Assembly: GCA_903928395.1 (NCBI GenBank)
Contig: CAIYQS010000174.1
Span: forward strand, 1 to 19,632
Direction of reading: 5' to 3'
DNA: 19,632 nt
DNA from: an uncultured Actinomycetes bacterium
GTDB taxonomy: Bacteria > Actinomycetota > Actinomycetes > Nanopelagicales > Nanopelagicaceae
In this document: piece after piece, positions 6,553-14,024 of the stretch
Position numbering within the stretch: position 1 is the first letter of the stretch
Layout: every line of letters starts with the position of its first letter
Translations under genes and position numbers: made by a program
Notes under the pieces: generated by a model
What the model was told of the DNA's origin: nothing
Database searches by the model: none
Seen by the model: only the letters and a program-made list of their open reading frames with translations

Positions 6553-7587
6553 ATGAAAGTAAAAGCAAATAAAGGTAGCAAAGTAGCTATTGCACTTTCA
6601 ATTGTTGCAACACTGCTTGCTATTCAAATCGCTCCGGCCAACGCTGCCGATGTTCCTTTCCGCCCAGCCGTACCTGGCAGTGGAAAAGGACTCACCATCG
6701 GAATGATTGGTCTCGCCGACTCCATTGGTTTCGGTAAGAGTGTTCATGATTCGATGGCCCTGCAAGCCAAGCTTGCTGGAGCAAAGTTCATTTTCTGCGA
6801 TTCAAACTTAGATGCAGCAAAGGCTCTTAACTGTGCCAAGCTCTTGAAGTTGAAGCACGTCAATGGATATCTGAACTTCCAGCCAGTATCAACAGCCGCT
6901 GCAGCCATCTGTAAGGCCGGACCTCAAAATGTTCCGATCATCTCAATCGATATCGAACAAGACCCATGTAACACGGCATTTATGGGGGCAGACAATTCGC
7001 ACGCTGGCTTTGTAGCTGGCGCAGCTCTTGGTAACTACTTCAAGAAGAACTTCAACTGTCAGTATGATGCTTGGATTTCTTTGGAAGATTACGGTGTCGG
7101 TCTCGTGAATGAAGCTCGTATGGGTGGATATCGCGATGGCTTCGCGAGTATTTGTGGCGCGCTGGACCAGACAAAGGTCCACAAGTATGACGCAGGTCGT
7201 TTGGACTTGGCGTTGAAGGTAATGCCTGATGCTCTCACCAACTTGCCAAATATGCACCACATCATCGTCGTTGCTATTAACGATGAAGGTATTCAAGGCG
7301 CATTTTCCGCAGCTAAGGCAGTCGGACGTCAAACCGACCTTTATGCTGCAAGTCAAGGCGCTGCCCAATCTGCTTGGTGCGACATCAAGAACAATCCAAA
7401 CTGGATTGGTGCTACCGCCTACTTCCCTGATCACTACGGTGAAATTGGCATTCCTTACTTGATCGACTTGATTAAAGGTAAGAAAGTTCCATATCACCTC
7501 AACATCCAGCACGTAGCCGTCAATGCAGGCAACATCACAAAGGTATTCCCTACTGCTGCTGCTTGGTTTACATCACAAAACTGCTAA
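6553..7587 (+). CDS. Sugar ABC transporter substrate-binding protein (ribose/galactose type)
   Basis: This 344-residue secreted protein starts with a positively charged segment and a hydrophobic core, then a signal peptidase I-like site A-N-A before A32; there is no lipobox cysteine. The remainder resembles Peripla_BP_4 sugar-binding proteins (RbsB/XylF-like): GLTIGMIGLADSIGFGK (46-62), PIISIDIEQD (128-137), GGYRDGFASI (191-200) and a C-terminal GEIGIPYLIDLIKGK (296-310). It would capture the substrate outside the membrane and deliver it to the ATPase/permease pair that follows. Eight cysteines (82, 94, 120, 139, 169, 201, 276, 344) are unusual for this family and suggest disulfides. I chose the ATG at 6553, which has AGG seven bases upstream; an ATG six bases earlier is too close to it. 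The start lies 64 bases after the dehydratase stop. Confidence 0.88.
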   Translation: MKVKANKGSKVAIALSIVATLLAIQIAPANAADVPFRPAVPGSGKGLTIGMIGLADSIGFGKSVHDSMALQAKLAGAKFIFCDSNLDAAKALNCAKLLKLKHVNGYLNFQPVSTAAAAICKAGPQNVPIISIDIEQDPCNTAFMGADNSHAGFVAGAALGNYFKKNFNCQYDAWISLEDYGVGLVNEARMGGYRDGFASICGALDQTKVHKYDAGRLDLALKVMPDALTNLPNMHHIIVVAINDEGIQGAFSAAKAVGRQTDLYAASQGAAQSAWCDIKNNPNWIGATAYFPDHYGEIGIPYLIDLIKGKKVPYHLNIQHVAVNAGNITKVFPTAAAWFTSQNC

Positions 7588-7675
7588 AAACTCTGTAAAC
7601 GAAAACGAAATCGGAAACAGAGAAATAAGAAAGCGATGCAAATCCGTTTGAATCTCATTAGGAGGGGGACAGGTA

Positions 7676-9160
7676 ATGAGTGAAGTTCTTGTAGGTCTAC
7701 ACGATATTCGAAAATCCTTTAATGGAGTCGAAGTCCTGCACGGCGTGGACCTACAACTTCACGCAGGCGAAGTACTCGCCTTGCTTGGCGAAAACGGAGC
7801 CGGAAAATCAACTCTGGTGAAGATTCTGGCAGGCGATCTTGAGCCTGACGGAGGAAGTATCGAACTCAATGGGATCAAGTTGGCGAGATTGGATTTTCAC
7901 CATGCTCGCCAACTTGGTATCCGTATGATTTTTCAGGAACTCAACGACGCACCTGATCTCACCGTTGCGGAGAACATCTACCTCGGTGAATGGCCGAATC
8001 ATCTGGGCTTGGTTAATCGCTCAAAAATGACAAAAGAAGCAGAAGCACTTCTGGGAAAGATTGGAATTAACATCGAACCTAGCGCGGTTGCAGGCACGCT
8101 TCGCGTGGGTGAACGTCAACTACTGGAAATCGCTCGCGCACTTTCGCAAAAGGCAAAGATTTTGATTTTGGATGAACCGACCGCTGCACTTTCAAATGCC
8201 GAAGTTGAGCATCTTTTTGCGGTTATTGAAACTTTGCGCCAGTCAGGCGTTGGAATGATCTATATAACCCATCGTTTAGATGAAGTAGCACGTATAGCGG
8301 ACCGTGTTCAAGTGCTTCGTGATGGCAACTCTATTATTACTGCGAACGCGAAGACGACAGACCGCGCATCTCTAGTAAATGCCATGCTTGGGACCCAAAA
8401 CCTTAGTACGGGTCGACCAACACCAGGCGCATCCGGCAAATCGGCTCTTAAAGTTGAATCGCTAGGCGACGGGCGCGATTTTCATAATATTGATTTCGAT
8501 CTCAAAGAGGGTGAAGTTGTCTGCCTCTTTGGAAAGATAGGCTCAGGAACTTCTGAAATTATCGAAGGTCTCTATGGCTTACGCCCCATTAAACAAGGTG
8601 AGGTAGAGATATTCGGGAAGAGAGTAAAACTTGCAAACCCGGTTCATTCTGTTGACAATGGATTGGGTTACCTCCCAGCTGATAGGCAACGTTTGGGCTC
8701 TTTCGGACCGCTCTCGGTTGCGCAGAATTTAGCGGTTCGTTCATGGATGAAGATGTCCACATGGTTTTTCGTGCATAAATCTGAAGAAGAGAAGGCGTTC
8801 GATCAGTGGAAGGATTCTCTGAGTATCGTTGCAAAACGGGGCTCTCGCCAGGAAATCGTGACTCTATCCGGCGGAAACCAGCAGAAAGTACTTCTTGCAC
8901 GTTGGTTCGAGTCCGCAGCCCCAGTGCTGCTTTTAGTTGAACCTACGCGAGGCGTGGATGTAGGGGCTCGTAGAGATATCTATGAAATTATTCGCCAGCA
9001 AGCCCGAGAGAGGAACACTGCAGTCCTTGTTGCTACCTCTGATTACGAGGAAGTAGTCCTGCTAGCCGATCGGGCACTCGTTGTCTCCAAAGGTATCATC
9101 GTGAAGGAGTTCCATGGAGATGAAATCAATTCAACCAACCTAATCGCCGCGGCAAGTTAA
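7676..9160 (+). CDS. Sugar ABC transporter ATP-binding protein (two ABC domains, RbsA/MglA/XylG type)
   Basis: The 494-residue protein has tandem nucleotide-binding domains, as expected for carbohydrate-uptake (CUT2) importers. Domain 1 is intact: Walker A GENGAGKST (38-46), Q-loop Q87, signature LRVGE (142-146), Walker B ILILDEP (162-168) and switch H199. Domain 2 is degenerate: the P-loop reads GKIGSGTSE (286-294) with threonine where lysine is expected, and Walker B reads LLLVEP (418-423) with V421 replacing aspartate, although LSGGNQQ (397-403) is intact. A lysine-less second site is common in this family; the Walker B change is less usual. It energises uptake by the permease 15 bases downstream. 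The ATG follows a strong AGGAGG ten bases upstream. Domain 1 probably carries the hydrolysis. Confidence 0.93.
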   Translation: MSEVLVGLHDIRKSFNGVEVLHGVDLQLHAGEVLALLGENGAGKSTLVKILAGDLEPDGGSIELNGIKLARLDFHHARQLGIRMIFQELNDAPDLTVAENIYLGEWPNHLGLVNRSKMTKEAEALLGKIGINIEPSAVAGTLRVGERQLLEIARALSQKAKILILDEPTAALSNAEVEHLFAVIETLRQSGVGMIYITHRLDEVARIADRVQVLRDGNSIITANAKTTDRASLVNAMLGTQNLSTGRPTPGASGKSALKVESLGDGRDFHNIDFDLKEGEVVCLFGKIGSGTSEIIEGLYGLRPIKQGEVEIFGKRVKLANPVHSVDNGLGYLPADRQRLGSFGPLSVAQNLAVRSWMKMSTWFFVHKSEEEKAFDQWKDSLSIVAKRGSRQEIVTLSGGNQQKVLLARWFESAAPVLLLVEPTRGVDVGARRDIYEIIRQQARERNTAVLVATSDYEEVVLLADRALVVSKGIIVKEFHGDEINSTNLIAAAS

Positions 9161-9175
9161 CGGGAGAGGCATCAG

Positions 9176-10159
9176 ATGCTAGGAATGAAAGAGCTGGTTC
9201 AGAAACAGAGCAAGACTGACGGTCAGAAGCGTGGAAAAATTCCTGATGTTGCTGCACTTTTTGGGTTTCTTGTCGCATTAATTATTCTCTTTTCGGTGAC
9301 AAGCCCATATTTTTTCCAATGGGATAACTTCACTAACATTCTTGTTGCCTTGGCTGTAACAGGCATTGCCTGTGTGCCATGTACCTTCCTGATGATTGGT
9401 GGACAAGTTGACCTTTCTGTAGGTTCTTCTGCGGCAGTGTCCGGCATGATCGCAGCAAAATTCGTCGGACATCACGGAATCATCGTTGGCGTTGGTTGTG
9501 CGATGCTCTTTGGTCTCGTTCTTGGTCTGATTAATGGTTTTCTAGTTACTGTCATTGGAGTCAATTCATTAATCACAACGCTTGGCGGATTGGCCACGTT
9601 GTATGGAATCGCACTACTAATTGGAAATGGACAAACTCTTGGAGTTCAAAAGTTTGACACGCTAGGTACTGCTCAACCGCTCGGCATTCCGCTCCCGGTG
9701 ATTATTTTCGTGACCCTTTCGATCATCGGAATCATCGTCTTGCGTCAGACTGTTTATGGTCGCTCACTTTACGCAATTGGATCTAATCCAAATGCGGCGC
9801 GCGTAGTCGGTATACGTACTAGAAAGATTCTCTTTCTCACATTTATAGCCTCTGGCCTCTCATCGGCTCTCGCTGGTTTGATCCTCTGTTCACAGCTATC
9901 ACAGGGCGATCCAAACGCGGCAAAGGGCCTTGAGCTTCAGGTAATAACCGCCATTGTTCTTGGTGGTGCCAGTCTTGCCGGTGGTCGTGGCTCTATGTTG
10001 GGAACAATTCTCGGACTCCTCGTGATTGGTGTATTGAATAACGGACTTAACTTGCTCGATGTGCAACCATTCTGGCAGAACGTTGCTCAAGGCCTCATGT
10101 TAATCATCGCGGTTTCCTTTGATCAGGTCCGTCAGAAATTAAACCAACAACGAGGGTAG
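9176..10159 (+). CDS. Sugar ABC transporter permease (RbsC/XylH type)
   Basis: The 327-residue membrane protein belongs to the BPD_transp_2 family. After a charged cytoplasmic N-terminus it has a series of hydrophobic segments, beginning with AALFGFLVALIILFSV (26-41). Family landmarks are the MIGGQVDLSVGS loop (73-84), GVNSLITTLGGLATLYG, and the EAA-like coupling region ITAIVLGGASLAGGRGS followed by MLGTILGLLVIGVLNNGL. It would form the transmembrane channel, probably as a homodimer, with the tandem ATPase upstream and the secreted binding protein. GGGAGAGG lies six bases before the ATG at 9176; another ATG three codons later is possible. The tight spacing on both sides supports a single operon from the dehydratase to the SDR. 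Confidence 0.93.
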   Translation: MLGMKELVQKQSKTDGQKRGKIPDVAALFGFLVALIILFSVTSPYFFQWDNFTNILVALAVTGIACVPCTFLMIGGQVDLSVGSSAAVSGMIAAKFVGHHGIIVGVGCAMLFGLVLGLINGFLVTVIGVNSLITTLGGLATLYGIALLIGNGQTLGVQKFDTLGTAQPLGIPLPVIIFVTLSIIGIIVLRQTVYGRSLYAIGSNPNAARVVGIRTRKILFLTFIASGLSSALAGLILCSQLSQGDPNAAKGLELQVITAIVLGGASLAGGRGSMLGTILGLLVIGVLNNGLNLLDVQPFWQNVAQGLMLIIAVSFDQVRQKLNQQRG

Positions 10160-10175
10160 TGGAGAGTGAATTGAC

Positions 10176-10940
10176 ATGGGTGCACGAGTTATCGGCGGAG
10201 ATCTCGAAGGCAAATCGGTAGTCCTCACTGGTGCATCGGGAGGAATAGGTGCGGCACTTGCTCGTGGATTCGCTGAAATGGGGGCTCATGTCGTCGCCGT
10301 AGATATGCCTGGGAGCAAGATCGTAAAGATCGCTGAGGAGTTACCAGGGAATATGCACGTGGGTATTGAACTCGATATAGGGGAACTCTCCGCGCACGCT
10401 AGCCTCTTCGAACTTGCCCAATCAATGGCCCCACTCGCGGCGTTAGTTAATTGCGCAGCATATCTCAAGCGGGTCGACACTGTTGATGACGTAACGGAAG
10501 CGGATTGGGATCAGCAAGTCGATACAAATCTTAAGGCCGCATTCTTTCTTAATCGTGCTGCGTATCACTCCTTCAGACGCCATGCCCAACATGGCGCTAT
10601 CGTAAATTTCAGTTCGCAAGGTTGGTGGAGTGGTGGATTTGGTGGCTCCGTTGTTTACGCTTCAAGCAAGGGTGGAATAGTGACTATGACACGTGGTTTA
10701 GCTAGATCATTCGCTAAAGACAATGTCCGCGTGAATTCTGTAGCGCCGGGAGGTGTCAACACTGCGATGATGCAAAACCAGACACCGGAACAACTTGCAT
10801 CATTTGTGTCGATGATTCCGCTTGGTCGACTCGCCGAGCCGGAAGAATTAGTCGATGGAGTAATCTTCTTATCTTCAGACTCCTCCAGCTATATAACTGG
10901 CGCGGTGCTCAATGTGTCAGGAGGTCAACTCATGTATTAG
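10176..10940 (+). CDS. Short-chain dehydrogenase/reductase (SDR)
   Basis: This 254-residue protein is a classical SDR. It shows the TGASGGIG dinucleotide loop (18-25), D43 at the end of the second strand (favouring NAD over NADP), the NCAAY version of the N-A-G motif (92-96), N118, the catalytic serine in NFSSQ (144-148) and the YASSK catalytic pair Y161/K165, then PGGVNTAM (191-198). In a non-phosphorylative sugar pathway an SDR either oxidises the free sugar to its lactone or oxidises a 2-keto-3-deoxy acid to a diketo acid; both fit here. It is the last gene of the transporter operon, 16 bases after the permease, with GGAGAG nine bases before the ATG. Its stop overlaps the stop of the convergent EamA gene by four bases (TTAG). 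Confidence 0.88.
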   Translation: MGARVIGGDLEGKSVVLTGASGGIGAALARGFAEMGAHVVAVDMPGSKIVKIAEELPGNMHVGIELDIGELSAHASLFELAQSMAPLAALVNCAAYLKRVDTVDDVTEADWDQQVDTNLKAAFFLNRAAYHSFRRHAQHGAIVNFSSQGWWSGGFGGSVVYASSKGGIVTMTRGLARSFAKDNVRVNSVAPGGVNTAMMQNQTPEQLASFVSMIPLGRLAEPEELVDGVIFLSSDSSSYITGAVLNVSGGQLMY

Positions 10941-11773
10941 TGGTGGGCCGCGATTTCTAGGTAGGAGACTGATGCGACTACCAGAAGACTGGCAAACCAA
11001 AGTTTGTCGCTGGAACTCTTAGGTCGATTGCGTCTGGTTTGTATTGCCACTGTAACTATCGGTGTCAAAGAGATAAGCACTTGTGATTGAAAGACGTGGT
11101 GGGTTCGAAGTGAAAATGCAGTGAATATCCAGCCAAGGGACATGAACAGTGAGCGGAAGGTGAATATGGGTAGAAGTGATCGCTTAAGATGCTTGGGAAA
11201 ACGAACAATTACCCCAAGCGCCCCACTCAATAACTGTTGCAAGGCGATGACCTCATATATTGGCAATGAATATCCGGTTAATTTTGATAACAAGATTGCG
11301 ACCAAGGCTGCAACGGCTCCTTGGCAAAATATGAGAAAAAATGTATTCCGAGCGCGGATACCTAGAGTGTTGCTGATGACAGAGATGCACCCCGCGGACA
11401 TTGCAAGCGCCACCACTCCGATAATTGGCGAGAACTGTAATCCAAAGAAAATTAGATTGAGGAAGAGAACAAATATCGGACTGAGGGCTTGTCCCACCAA
11501 CGAGGTTGCTGGAGTACTTTTTTCTATAATGAAAAAGACCATAAAGGCACCCACCGTAGTAAAGAAAGCTGCCAAAACTAAGAGTAAAAACTCCTTGGAA
11601 GTTGGTATTTTAAAGTTATCGGTTCCAAGGGAAATTGATAGGGCGATTAATCCATTGAGAAAAAATAACGGTCCTATAGGTTCAAATCTTGGCAGCTCAT
11701 CCATCACATTTCGTGTCAATACAGTTCCAATGCTCACCGAAAGCACGGCGAGTAGAGCGAAGATTACGACCAT
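10937..11773 (-). CDS. EamA/DMT-superfamily membrane transporter
   Basis: The 278-residue protein is almost entirely hydrophobic, with about ten predicted transmembrane helices arranged as two repeats of five, as in EamA (drug/metabolite transporter) proteins. Useful landmarks are the first segment IFALLAVLSVSIGTVLTR, the loop helix EKSTPATSLVGQALSPIFVLFLNLIFF (written here as the stretch near 84-110) and the equivalent second-repeat segment VFQSQVLISLTPIVTVAI near residues 228-245. It could export an overflow metabolite or import a small organic substrate. No operator copy lies in its promoter region (11774-11818), which it shares with the P450 gene, so it may be outside the local regulon. 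It starts with ATG at 11771-11773 with a weak GGA ribosome site. The substrate is unknown. Confidence 0.78.
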   Translation of the reverse strand: MVVIFALLAVLSVSIGTVLTRNVMDELPRFEPIGPLFFLNGLIALSISLGTDNFKIPTSKEFLLLVLAAFFTTVGAFMVFFIIEKSTPATSLVGQALSPIFVLFLNLIFFGLQFSPIIGVVALAMSAGCISVISNTLGIRARNTFFLIFCQGAVAALVAILLSKLTGYSLPIYEVIALQQLLSGALGVIVRFPKHLKRSLLPIFTFRSLFMSLGWIFTAFSLRTHHVFQSQVLISLTPIVTVAIQTRRNRPKSSSDKLWFASLLVVASVSYLEIAAHH

Positions 11774-11818
11774 AATTCCAGAATTGTTTCATAGTTTTAA
11801 CGGATTGGAGTAAGTTGC

Positions 11819-13060
11819 ATGAAAGGAATAAAATCTGATCCGGACAGTTATTTTTTAACCAACGACTATTTCACCAACCCCTATCCATTTTTTCTAGCAG
11901 CGCATGACGAGGGTATTAAAATATTTTGGAGCAAGAAAATCAATGCCTGGATTGTGCTTTCCTATGATGAGGTTGAATCTGGACTAGCATCGCCGGATTT
12001 CAATTCAGCGCAACGAATTGAAAAAGCAGTTCAACACTTTTCGGCTCAGGAGCAAGCGAGCTCACATTTGGCAATTGATGTTTTAGAGAATTGGATCGTA
12101 TTTCAAGATCCACCAAATCACACTCGTCTGCGGAAATTGGTTAATAAATCTTTCACCCCACGCACGATTGCAGCACTTCGTCCTCAAATCGAGAAATTGG
12201 TAGATGACCTACTCGTTGAAGCATTTGTGAGTCCAAGAGAGTCTGTCAATTTCGTTGATCGGGTCTCATTCATGATCCCATCAATGGTAATTTGCGCTCT
12301 GCTCGGCATTCCGAGCGAGAGACAAAACGATTTACGACGATGGTCCGATGCCATAGCTGGATTGAGTGCTGCCGCACAGGCATCCGAAGCAGACATCCGG
12401 TCGGCAAATGAGGCAGTTGTCGAAGCGGAACATTACCTTCTGGGGCTTTTTGACCAGATACGCAGTAACCCGAATGAGACCCTTCTTTCAAAATTACTTA
12501 CTCCTGAGGGGACTGGAGATCAACTTTCTGATCTTGAGTTAGTTGCAATGACGGTTCAATTATTTTTTGCAGGGTTTGAAACGACAGAAGGACTCATGGG
12601 GAATTTGTTAATCGCGCTTTTAACCCATCCACAATCTCTCAAGGAGCTCATGGGTGAACCTGAGTTGCTTTCAGGTGCCATCGAGGAATGTCTGCGATTT
12701 GATTCCTCGATAATAAAACAATCGAGAGTGGCAAGCCGCGATGTGCAAATTGGTCCAGAATTAATAAGGGCAGGGGATTACGTACACTTTATGATAGCGG
12801 CTGCAAATTGGGATCCCAGGAAATTTGAGAGACCAGAAGTTTTCGATGTCAAGCGCACTGAAAACGATCATCTCACCTTTGGCCATGGAATCCACTTCTG
12901 TATTGGAGCCCCTATGGCTCGCTTAGAAACAGAAATTCTATTTTCAAGATTGCTGCCCCGTCTTAGCAAGATTGCAATTAATGAGAACCAGATTCAATAT
13001 CCGGATCTCTTAGCTATCCGTAAACCAAAAGCGCTGCACATCAGTGCACGTCAGTATTAG
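11819..13060 (+). CDS. Cytochrome P450
   Basis: The product has 413 residues, a normal length for a soluble bacterial P450 with no fused reductase. All core motifs are present: the C-helix DPPNHTRLRKLVNKSFTPR (97-115), the I-helix oxygen-activation motif AGFETT (251-256), the K-helix E-x-x-R as ECLR (290-293), and the haem loop FGHGIHFCIG (354-363) with cysteine ligand C361. It should mono-oxygenate a small organic molecule using electrons from a ferredoxin and its reductase, neither of which is encoded here. Its place among sugar-acid genes is unusual; oxidative O-demethylation of a methylated sugar is one possible role, known for some marine bacterial P450s, and is inference here. The ATG has GGAG eight bases upstream. 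The stop overlaps that of the convergent amidohydrolase by four bases (TTAG). Confidence 0.93.
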   Translation: MKGIKSDPDSYFLTNDYFTNPYPFFLAAHDEGIKIFWSKKINAWIVLSYDEVESGLASPDFNSAQRIEKAVQHFSAQEQASSHLAIDVLENWIVFQDPPNHTRLRKLVNKSFTPRTIAALRPQIEKLVDDLLVEAFVSPRESVNFVDRVSFMIPSMVICALLGIPSERQNDLRRWSDAIAGLSAAAQASEADIRSANEAVVEAEHYLLGLFDQIRSNPNETLLSKLLTPEGTGDQLSDLELVAMTVQLFFAGFETTEGLMGNLLIALLTHPQSLKELMGEPELLSGAIEECLRFDSSIIKQSRVASRDVQIGPELIRAGDYVHFMIAAANWDPRKFERPEVFDVKRTENDHLTFGHGIHFCIGAPMARLETEILFSRLLPRLSKIAINENQIQYPDLLAIRKPKALHISARQY

Positions 13061-13938
13061 AATTTGTATAAGGCTTTGGCGTTTGAATTGCAGATCTTCT
13101 CTTGCTCACTAGCGCTTAGACCCGAGATGTAGTCCCTCATAAAATCAATAATTGTTGCATATGATGAGAAGAGTCGATCAACTGGCCAGTTTGATCCCAT
13201 AACGCAACGATCTGGACCAAAGGCTTCAACCGAGCTATCAGCCCACTTTCGTAGTGATTCCTTGGTAAAACGAGGATCAGTCATTCCAATACCTGATAGC
13301 TTCATAGTTACGTTTGGTGCCTGGGCAAGCTCTTTGATTGCGTTCTTCCAATTGTCGAAATATTCATCGTCGCGCTTACGTGGGAAGCCGATGTGCTCAA
13401 GCACAATCTTCAAATCTGGGTGGCGACGAGCAAGATTGAGCGCCTCTGCCATGTTTTGCCACTCACAATCCAAATCAAAAATCAGATCCTTTTCTGCCAT
13501 GTAGGTCAGTGATGCTTCGTAGTGCGAATTGATTGACTTTGACGCGAGCATTGGTTCCGCATTGAAATCACGGACTCCAACAAAAAGCTTAGACTCTTGG
13601 TGTTCGACTAATTGCGCGAATGCAGTTGGCTGACCAAGTGCGCAGTCTCCAATGATTCGCATCGGTACCGGGGAAGTTTCGGCCATTTCGGTAAGCCACT
13701 TGGTTTCCGTTACGGGATTAGGGGAGCCAATGGCAGCTTGGATGTGAACAAAGCCTTCGATTCCCGAAAAGCGTGCCTCCGACCATAGGTCATTGACGGA
13801 AAAGCCAACTGACTTGATGGCGTCGATATTTCCAAGGATCGGATGGTCTGCATCCTTGTCGAGCCATACCCATTTCAACTCCGGGTGCTTGAGATTCCAC
13901 AAATGGACGTGGGTATCGAGAATGGGTTGTTGGGACAT
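13057..13938 (-). CDS. Amidohydrolase_2 family hydrolase, sugar lactonase-like
   Basis: The 293-residue protein is a TIM-barrel amidohydrolase of the COG3618 type. The N-terminal metal motif is DTHVHLW (8-14, with H10 and H12), followed by E61GFVHIQA on the second strand, VGVRDF (120-125), H182 in VLEHIGFP, MKLSGIG (212-218) and the terminal GPDRCVMGSNWPVD (241-254). Relatives include L-fucono-1,5-lactonase, L-rhamnono-lactonase and sulfomuconolactonase. Between a sugar dehydrogenase and acid-sugar dehydratases, opening of an aldonolactone is the natural role. It starts with ATG preceded closely by GGAGGAG and is divergent from the second enolase-superfamily gene, with an operator between them at 13987. 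The exact lactone is not determined. Confidence 0.8.
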   Translation of the reverse strand: MSQQPILDTHVHLWNLKHPELKWVWLDKDADHPILGNIDAIKSVGFSVNDLWSEARFSGIEGFVHIQAAIGSPNPVTETKWLTEMAETSPVPMRIIGDCALGQPTAFAQLVEHQESKLFVGVRDFNAEPMLASKSINSHYEASLTYMAEKDLIFDLDCEWQNMAEALNLARRHPDLKIVLEHIGFPRKRDDEYFDNWKNAIKELAQAPNVTMKLSGIGMTDPRFTKESLRKWADSSVEAFGPDRCVMGSNWPVDRLFSSYATIIDFMRDYISGLSASEQEKICNSNAKALYKF

Positions 13939-13951
13939 TTCTCCTCCAATT

Positions 13952-13980
13952 ACTATGGCAATCGCTTCCCTGGTTGTAAA
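13952..13980 (-). promoter_or_regulatory. Candidate promoter of the amidohydrolase gene
   Basis: On the minus strand TTTACA (plus 13975-13980) and CATAGT (13952-13957) are separated by 17 bases. The operator at 13987-13998 lies just upstream of this -35. For the plus-strand gene only a weak pair is visible, ATGGCA (13955-13960) and TAAAGT (13977-13982), which would overlap it. Confidence 0.35.
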
Positions 13981-13986
13981 GTAGTG

Positions 13987-13998
13987 GGAAACGTTTCC
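13987..13998. promoter_or_regulatory. LacI-type operator, copy 3
   Basis: A perfect GGAAACGTTTCC palindrome, identical to copy 2, lies between the divergent amidohydrolase and second enolase-superfamily genes, 26 bases before the TTG start of the latter. It could control both directions. Confidence 0.8.
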
Positions 13999-14024
13999 AA
14001 AAAGAAGATGACTGGGGGATTTTT

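Noticed and set aside
6943..7512. An open frame of about 190 codons antisense to the sugar-binding protein gene
   Set aside because: No motif or ribosome site; the sense frame is an unmistakable binding protein.
7591..7622. Inverted repeat CTCTGT ... ACAGAG between the binding protein and ATPase genes
   Set aside because: The six-base stem with a 20-base loop is weak and not followed by a T run, so I do not call a terminator, although it could slightly stabilise the upstream mRNA.
11121..11813. A long open frame of about 230 codons on the plus strand, antisense to the EamA gene
   Set aside because: It is rich in K, R, T and P with no recognisable domain and is the mirror of a membrane-protein gene whose own translation is clearly real.
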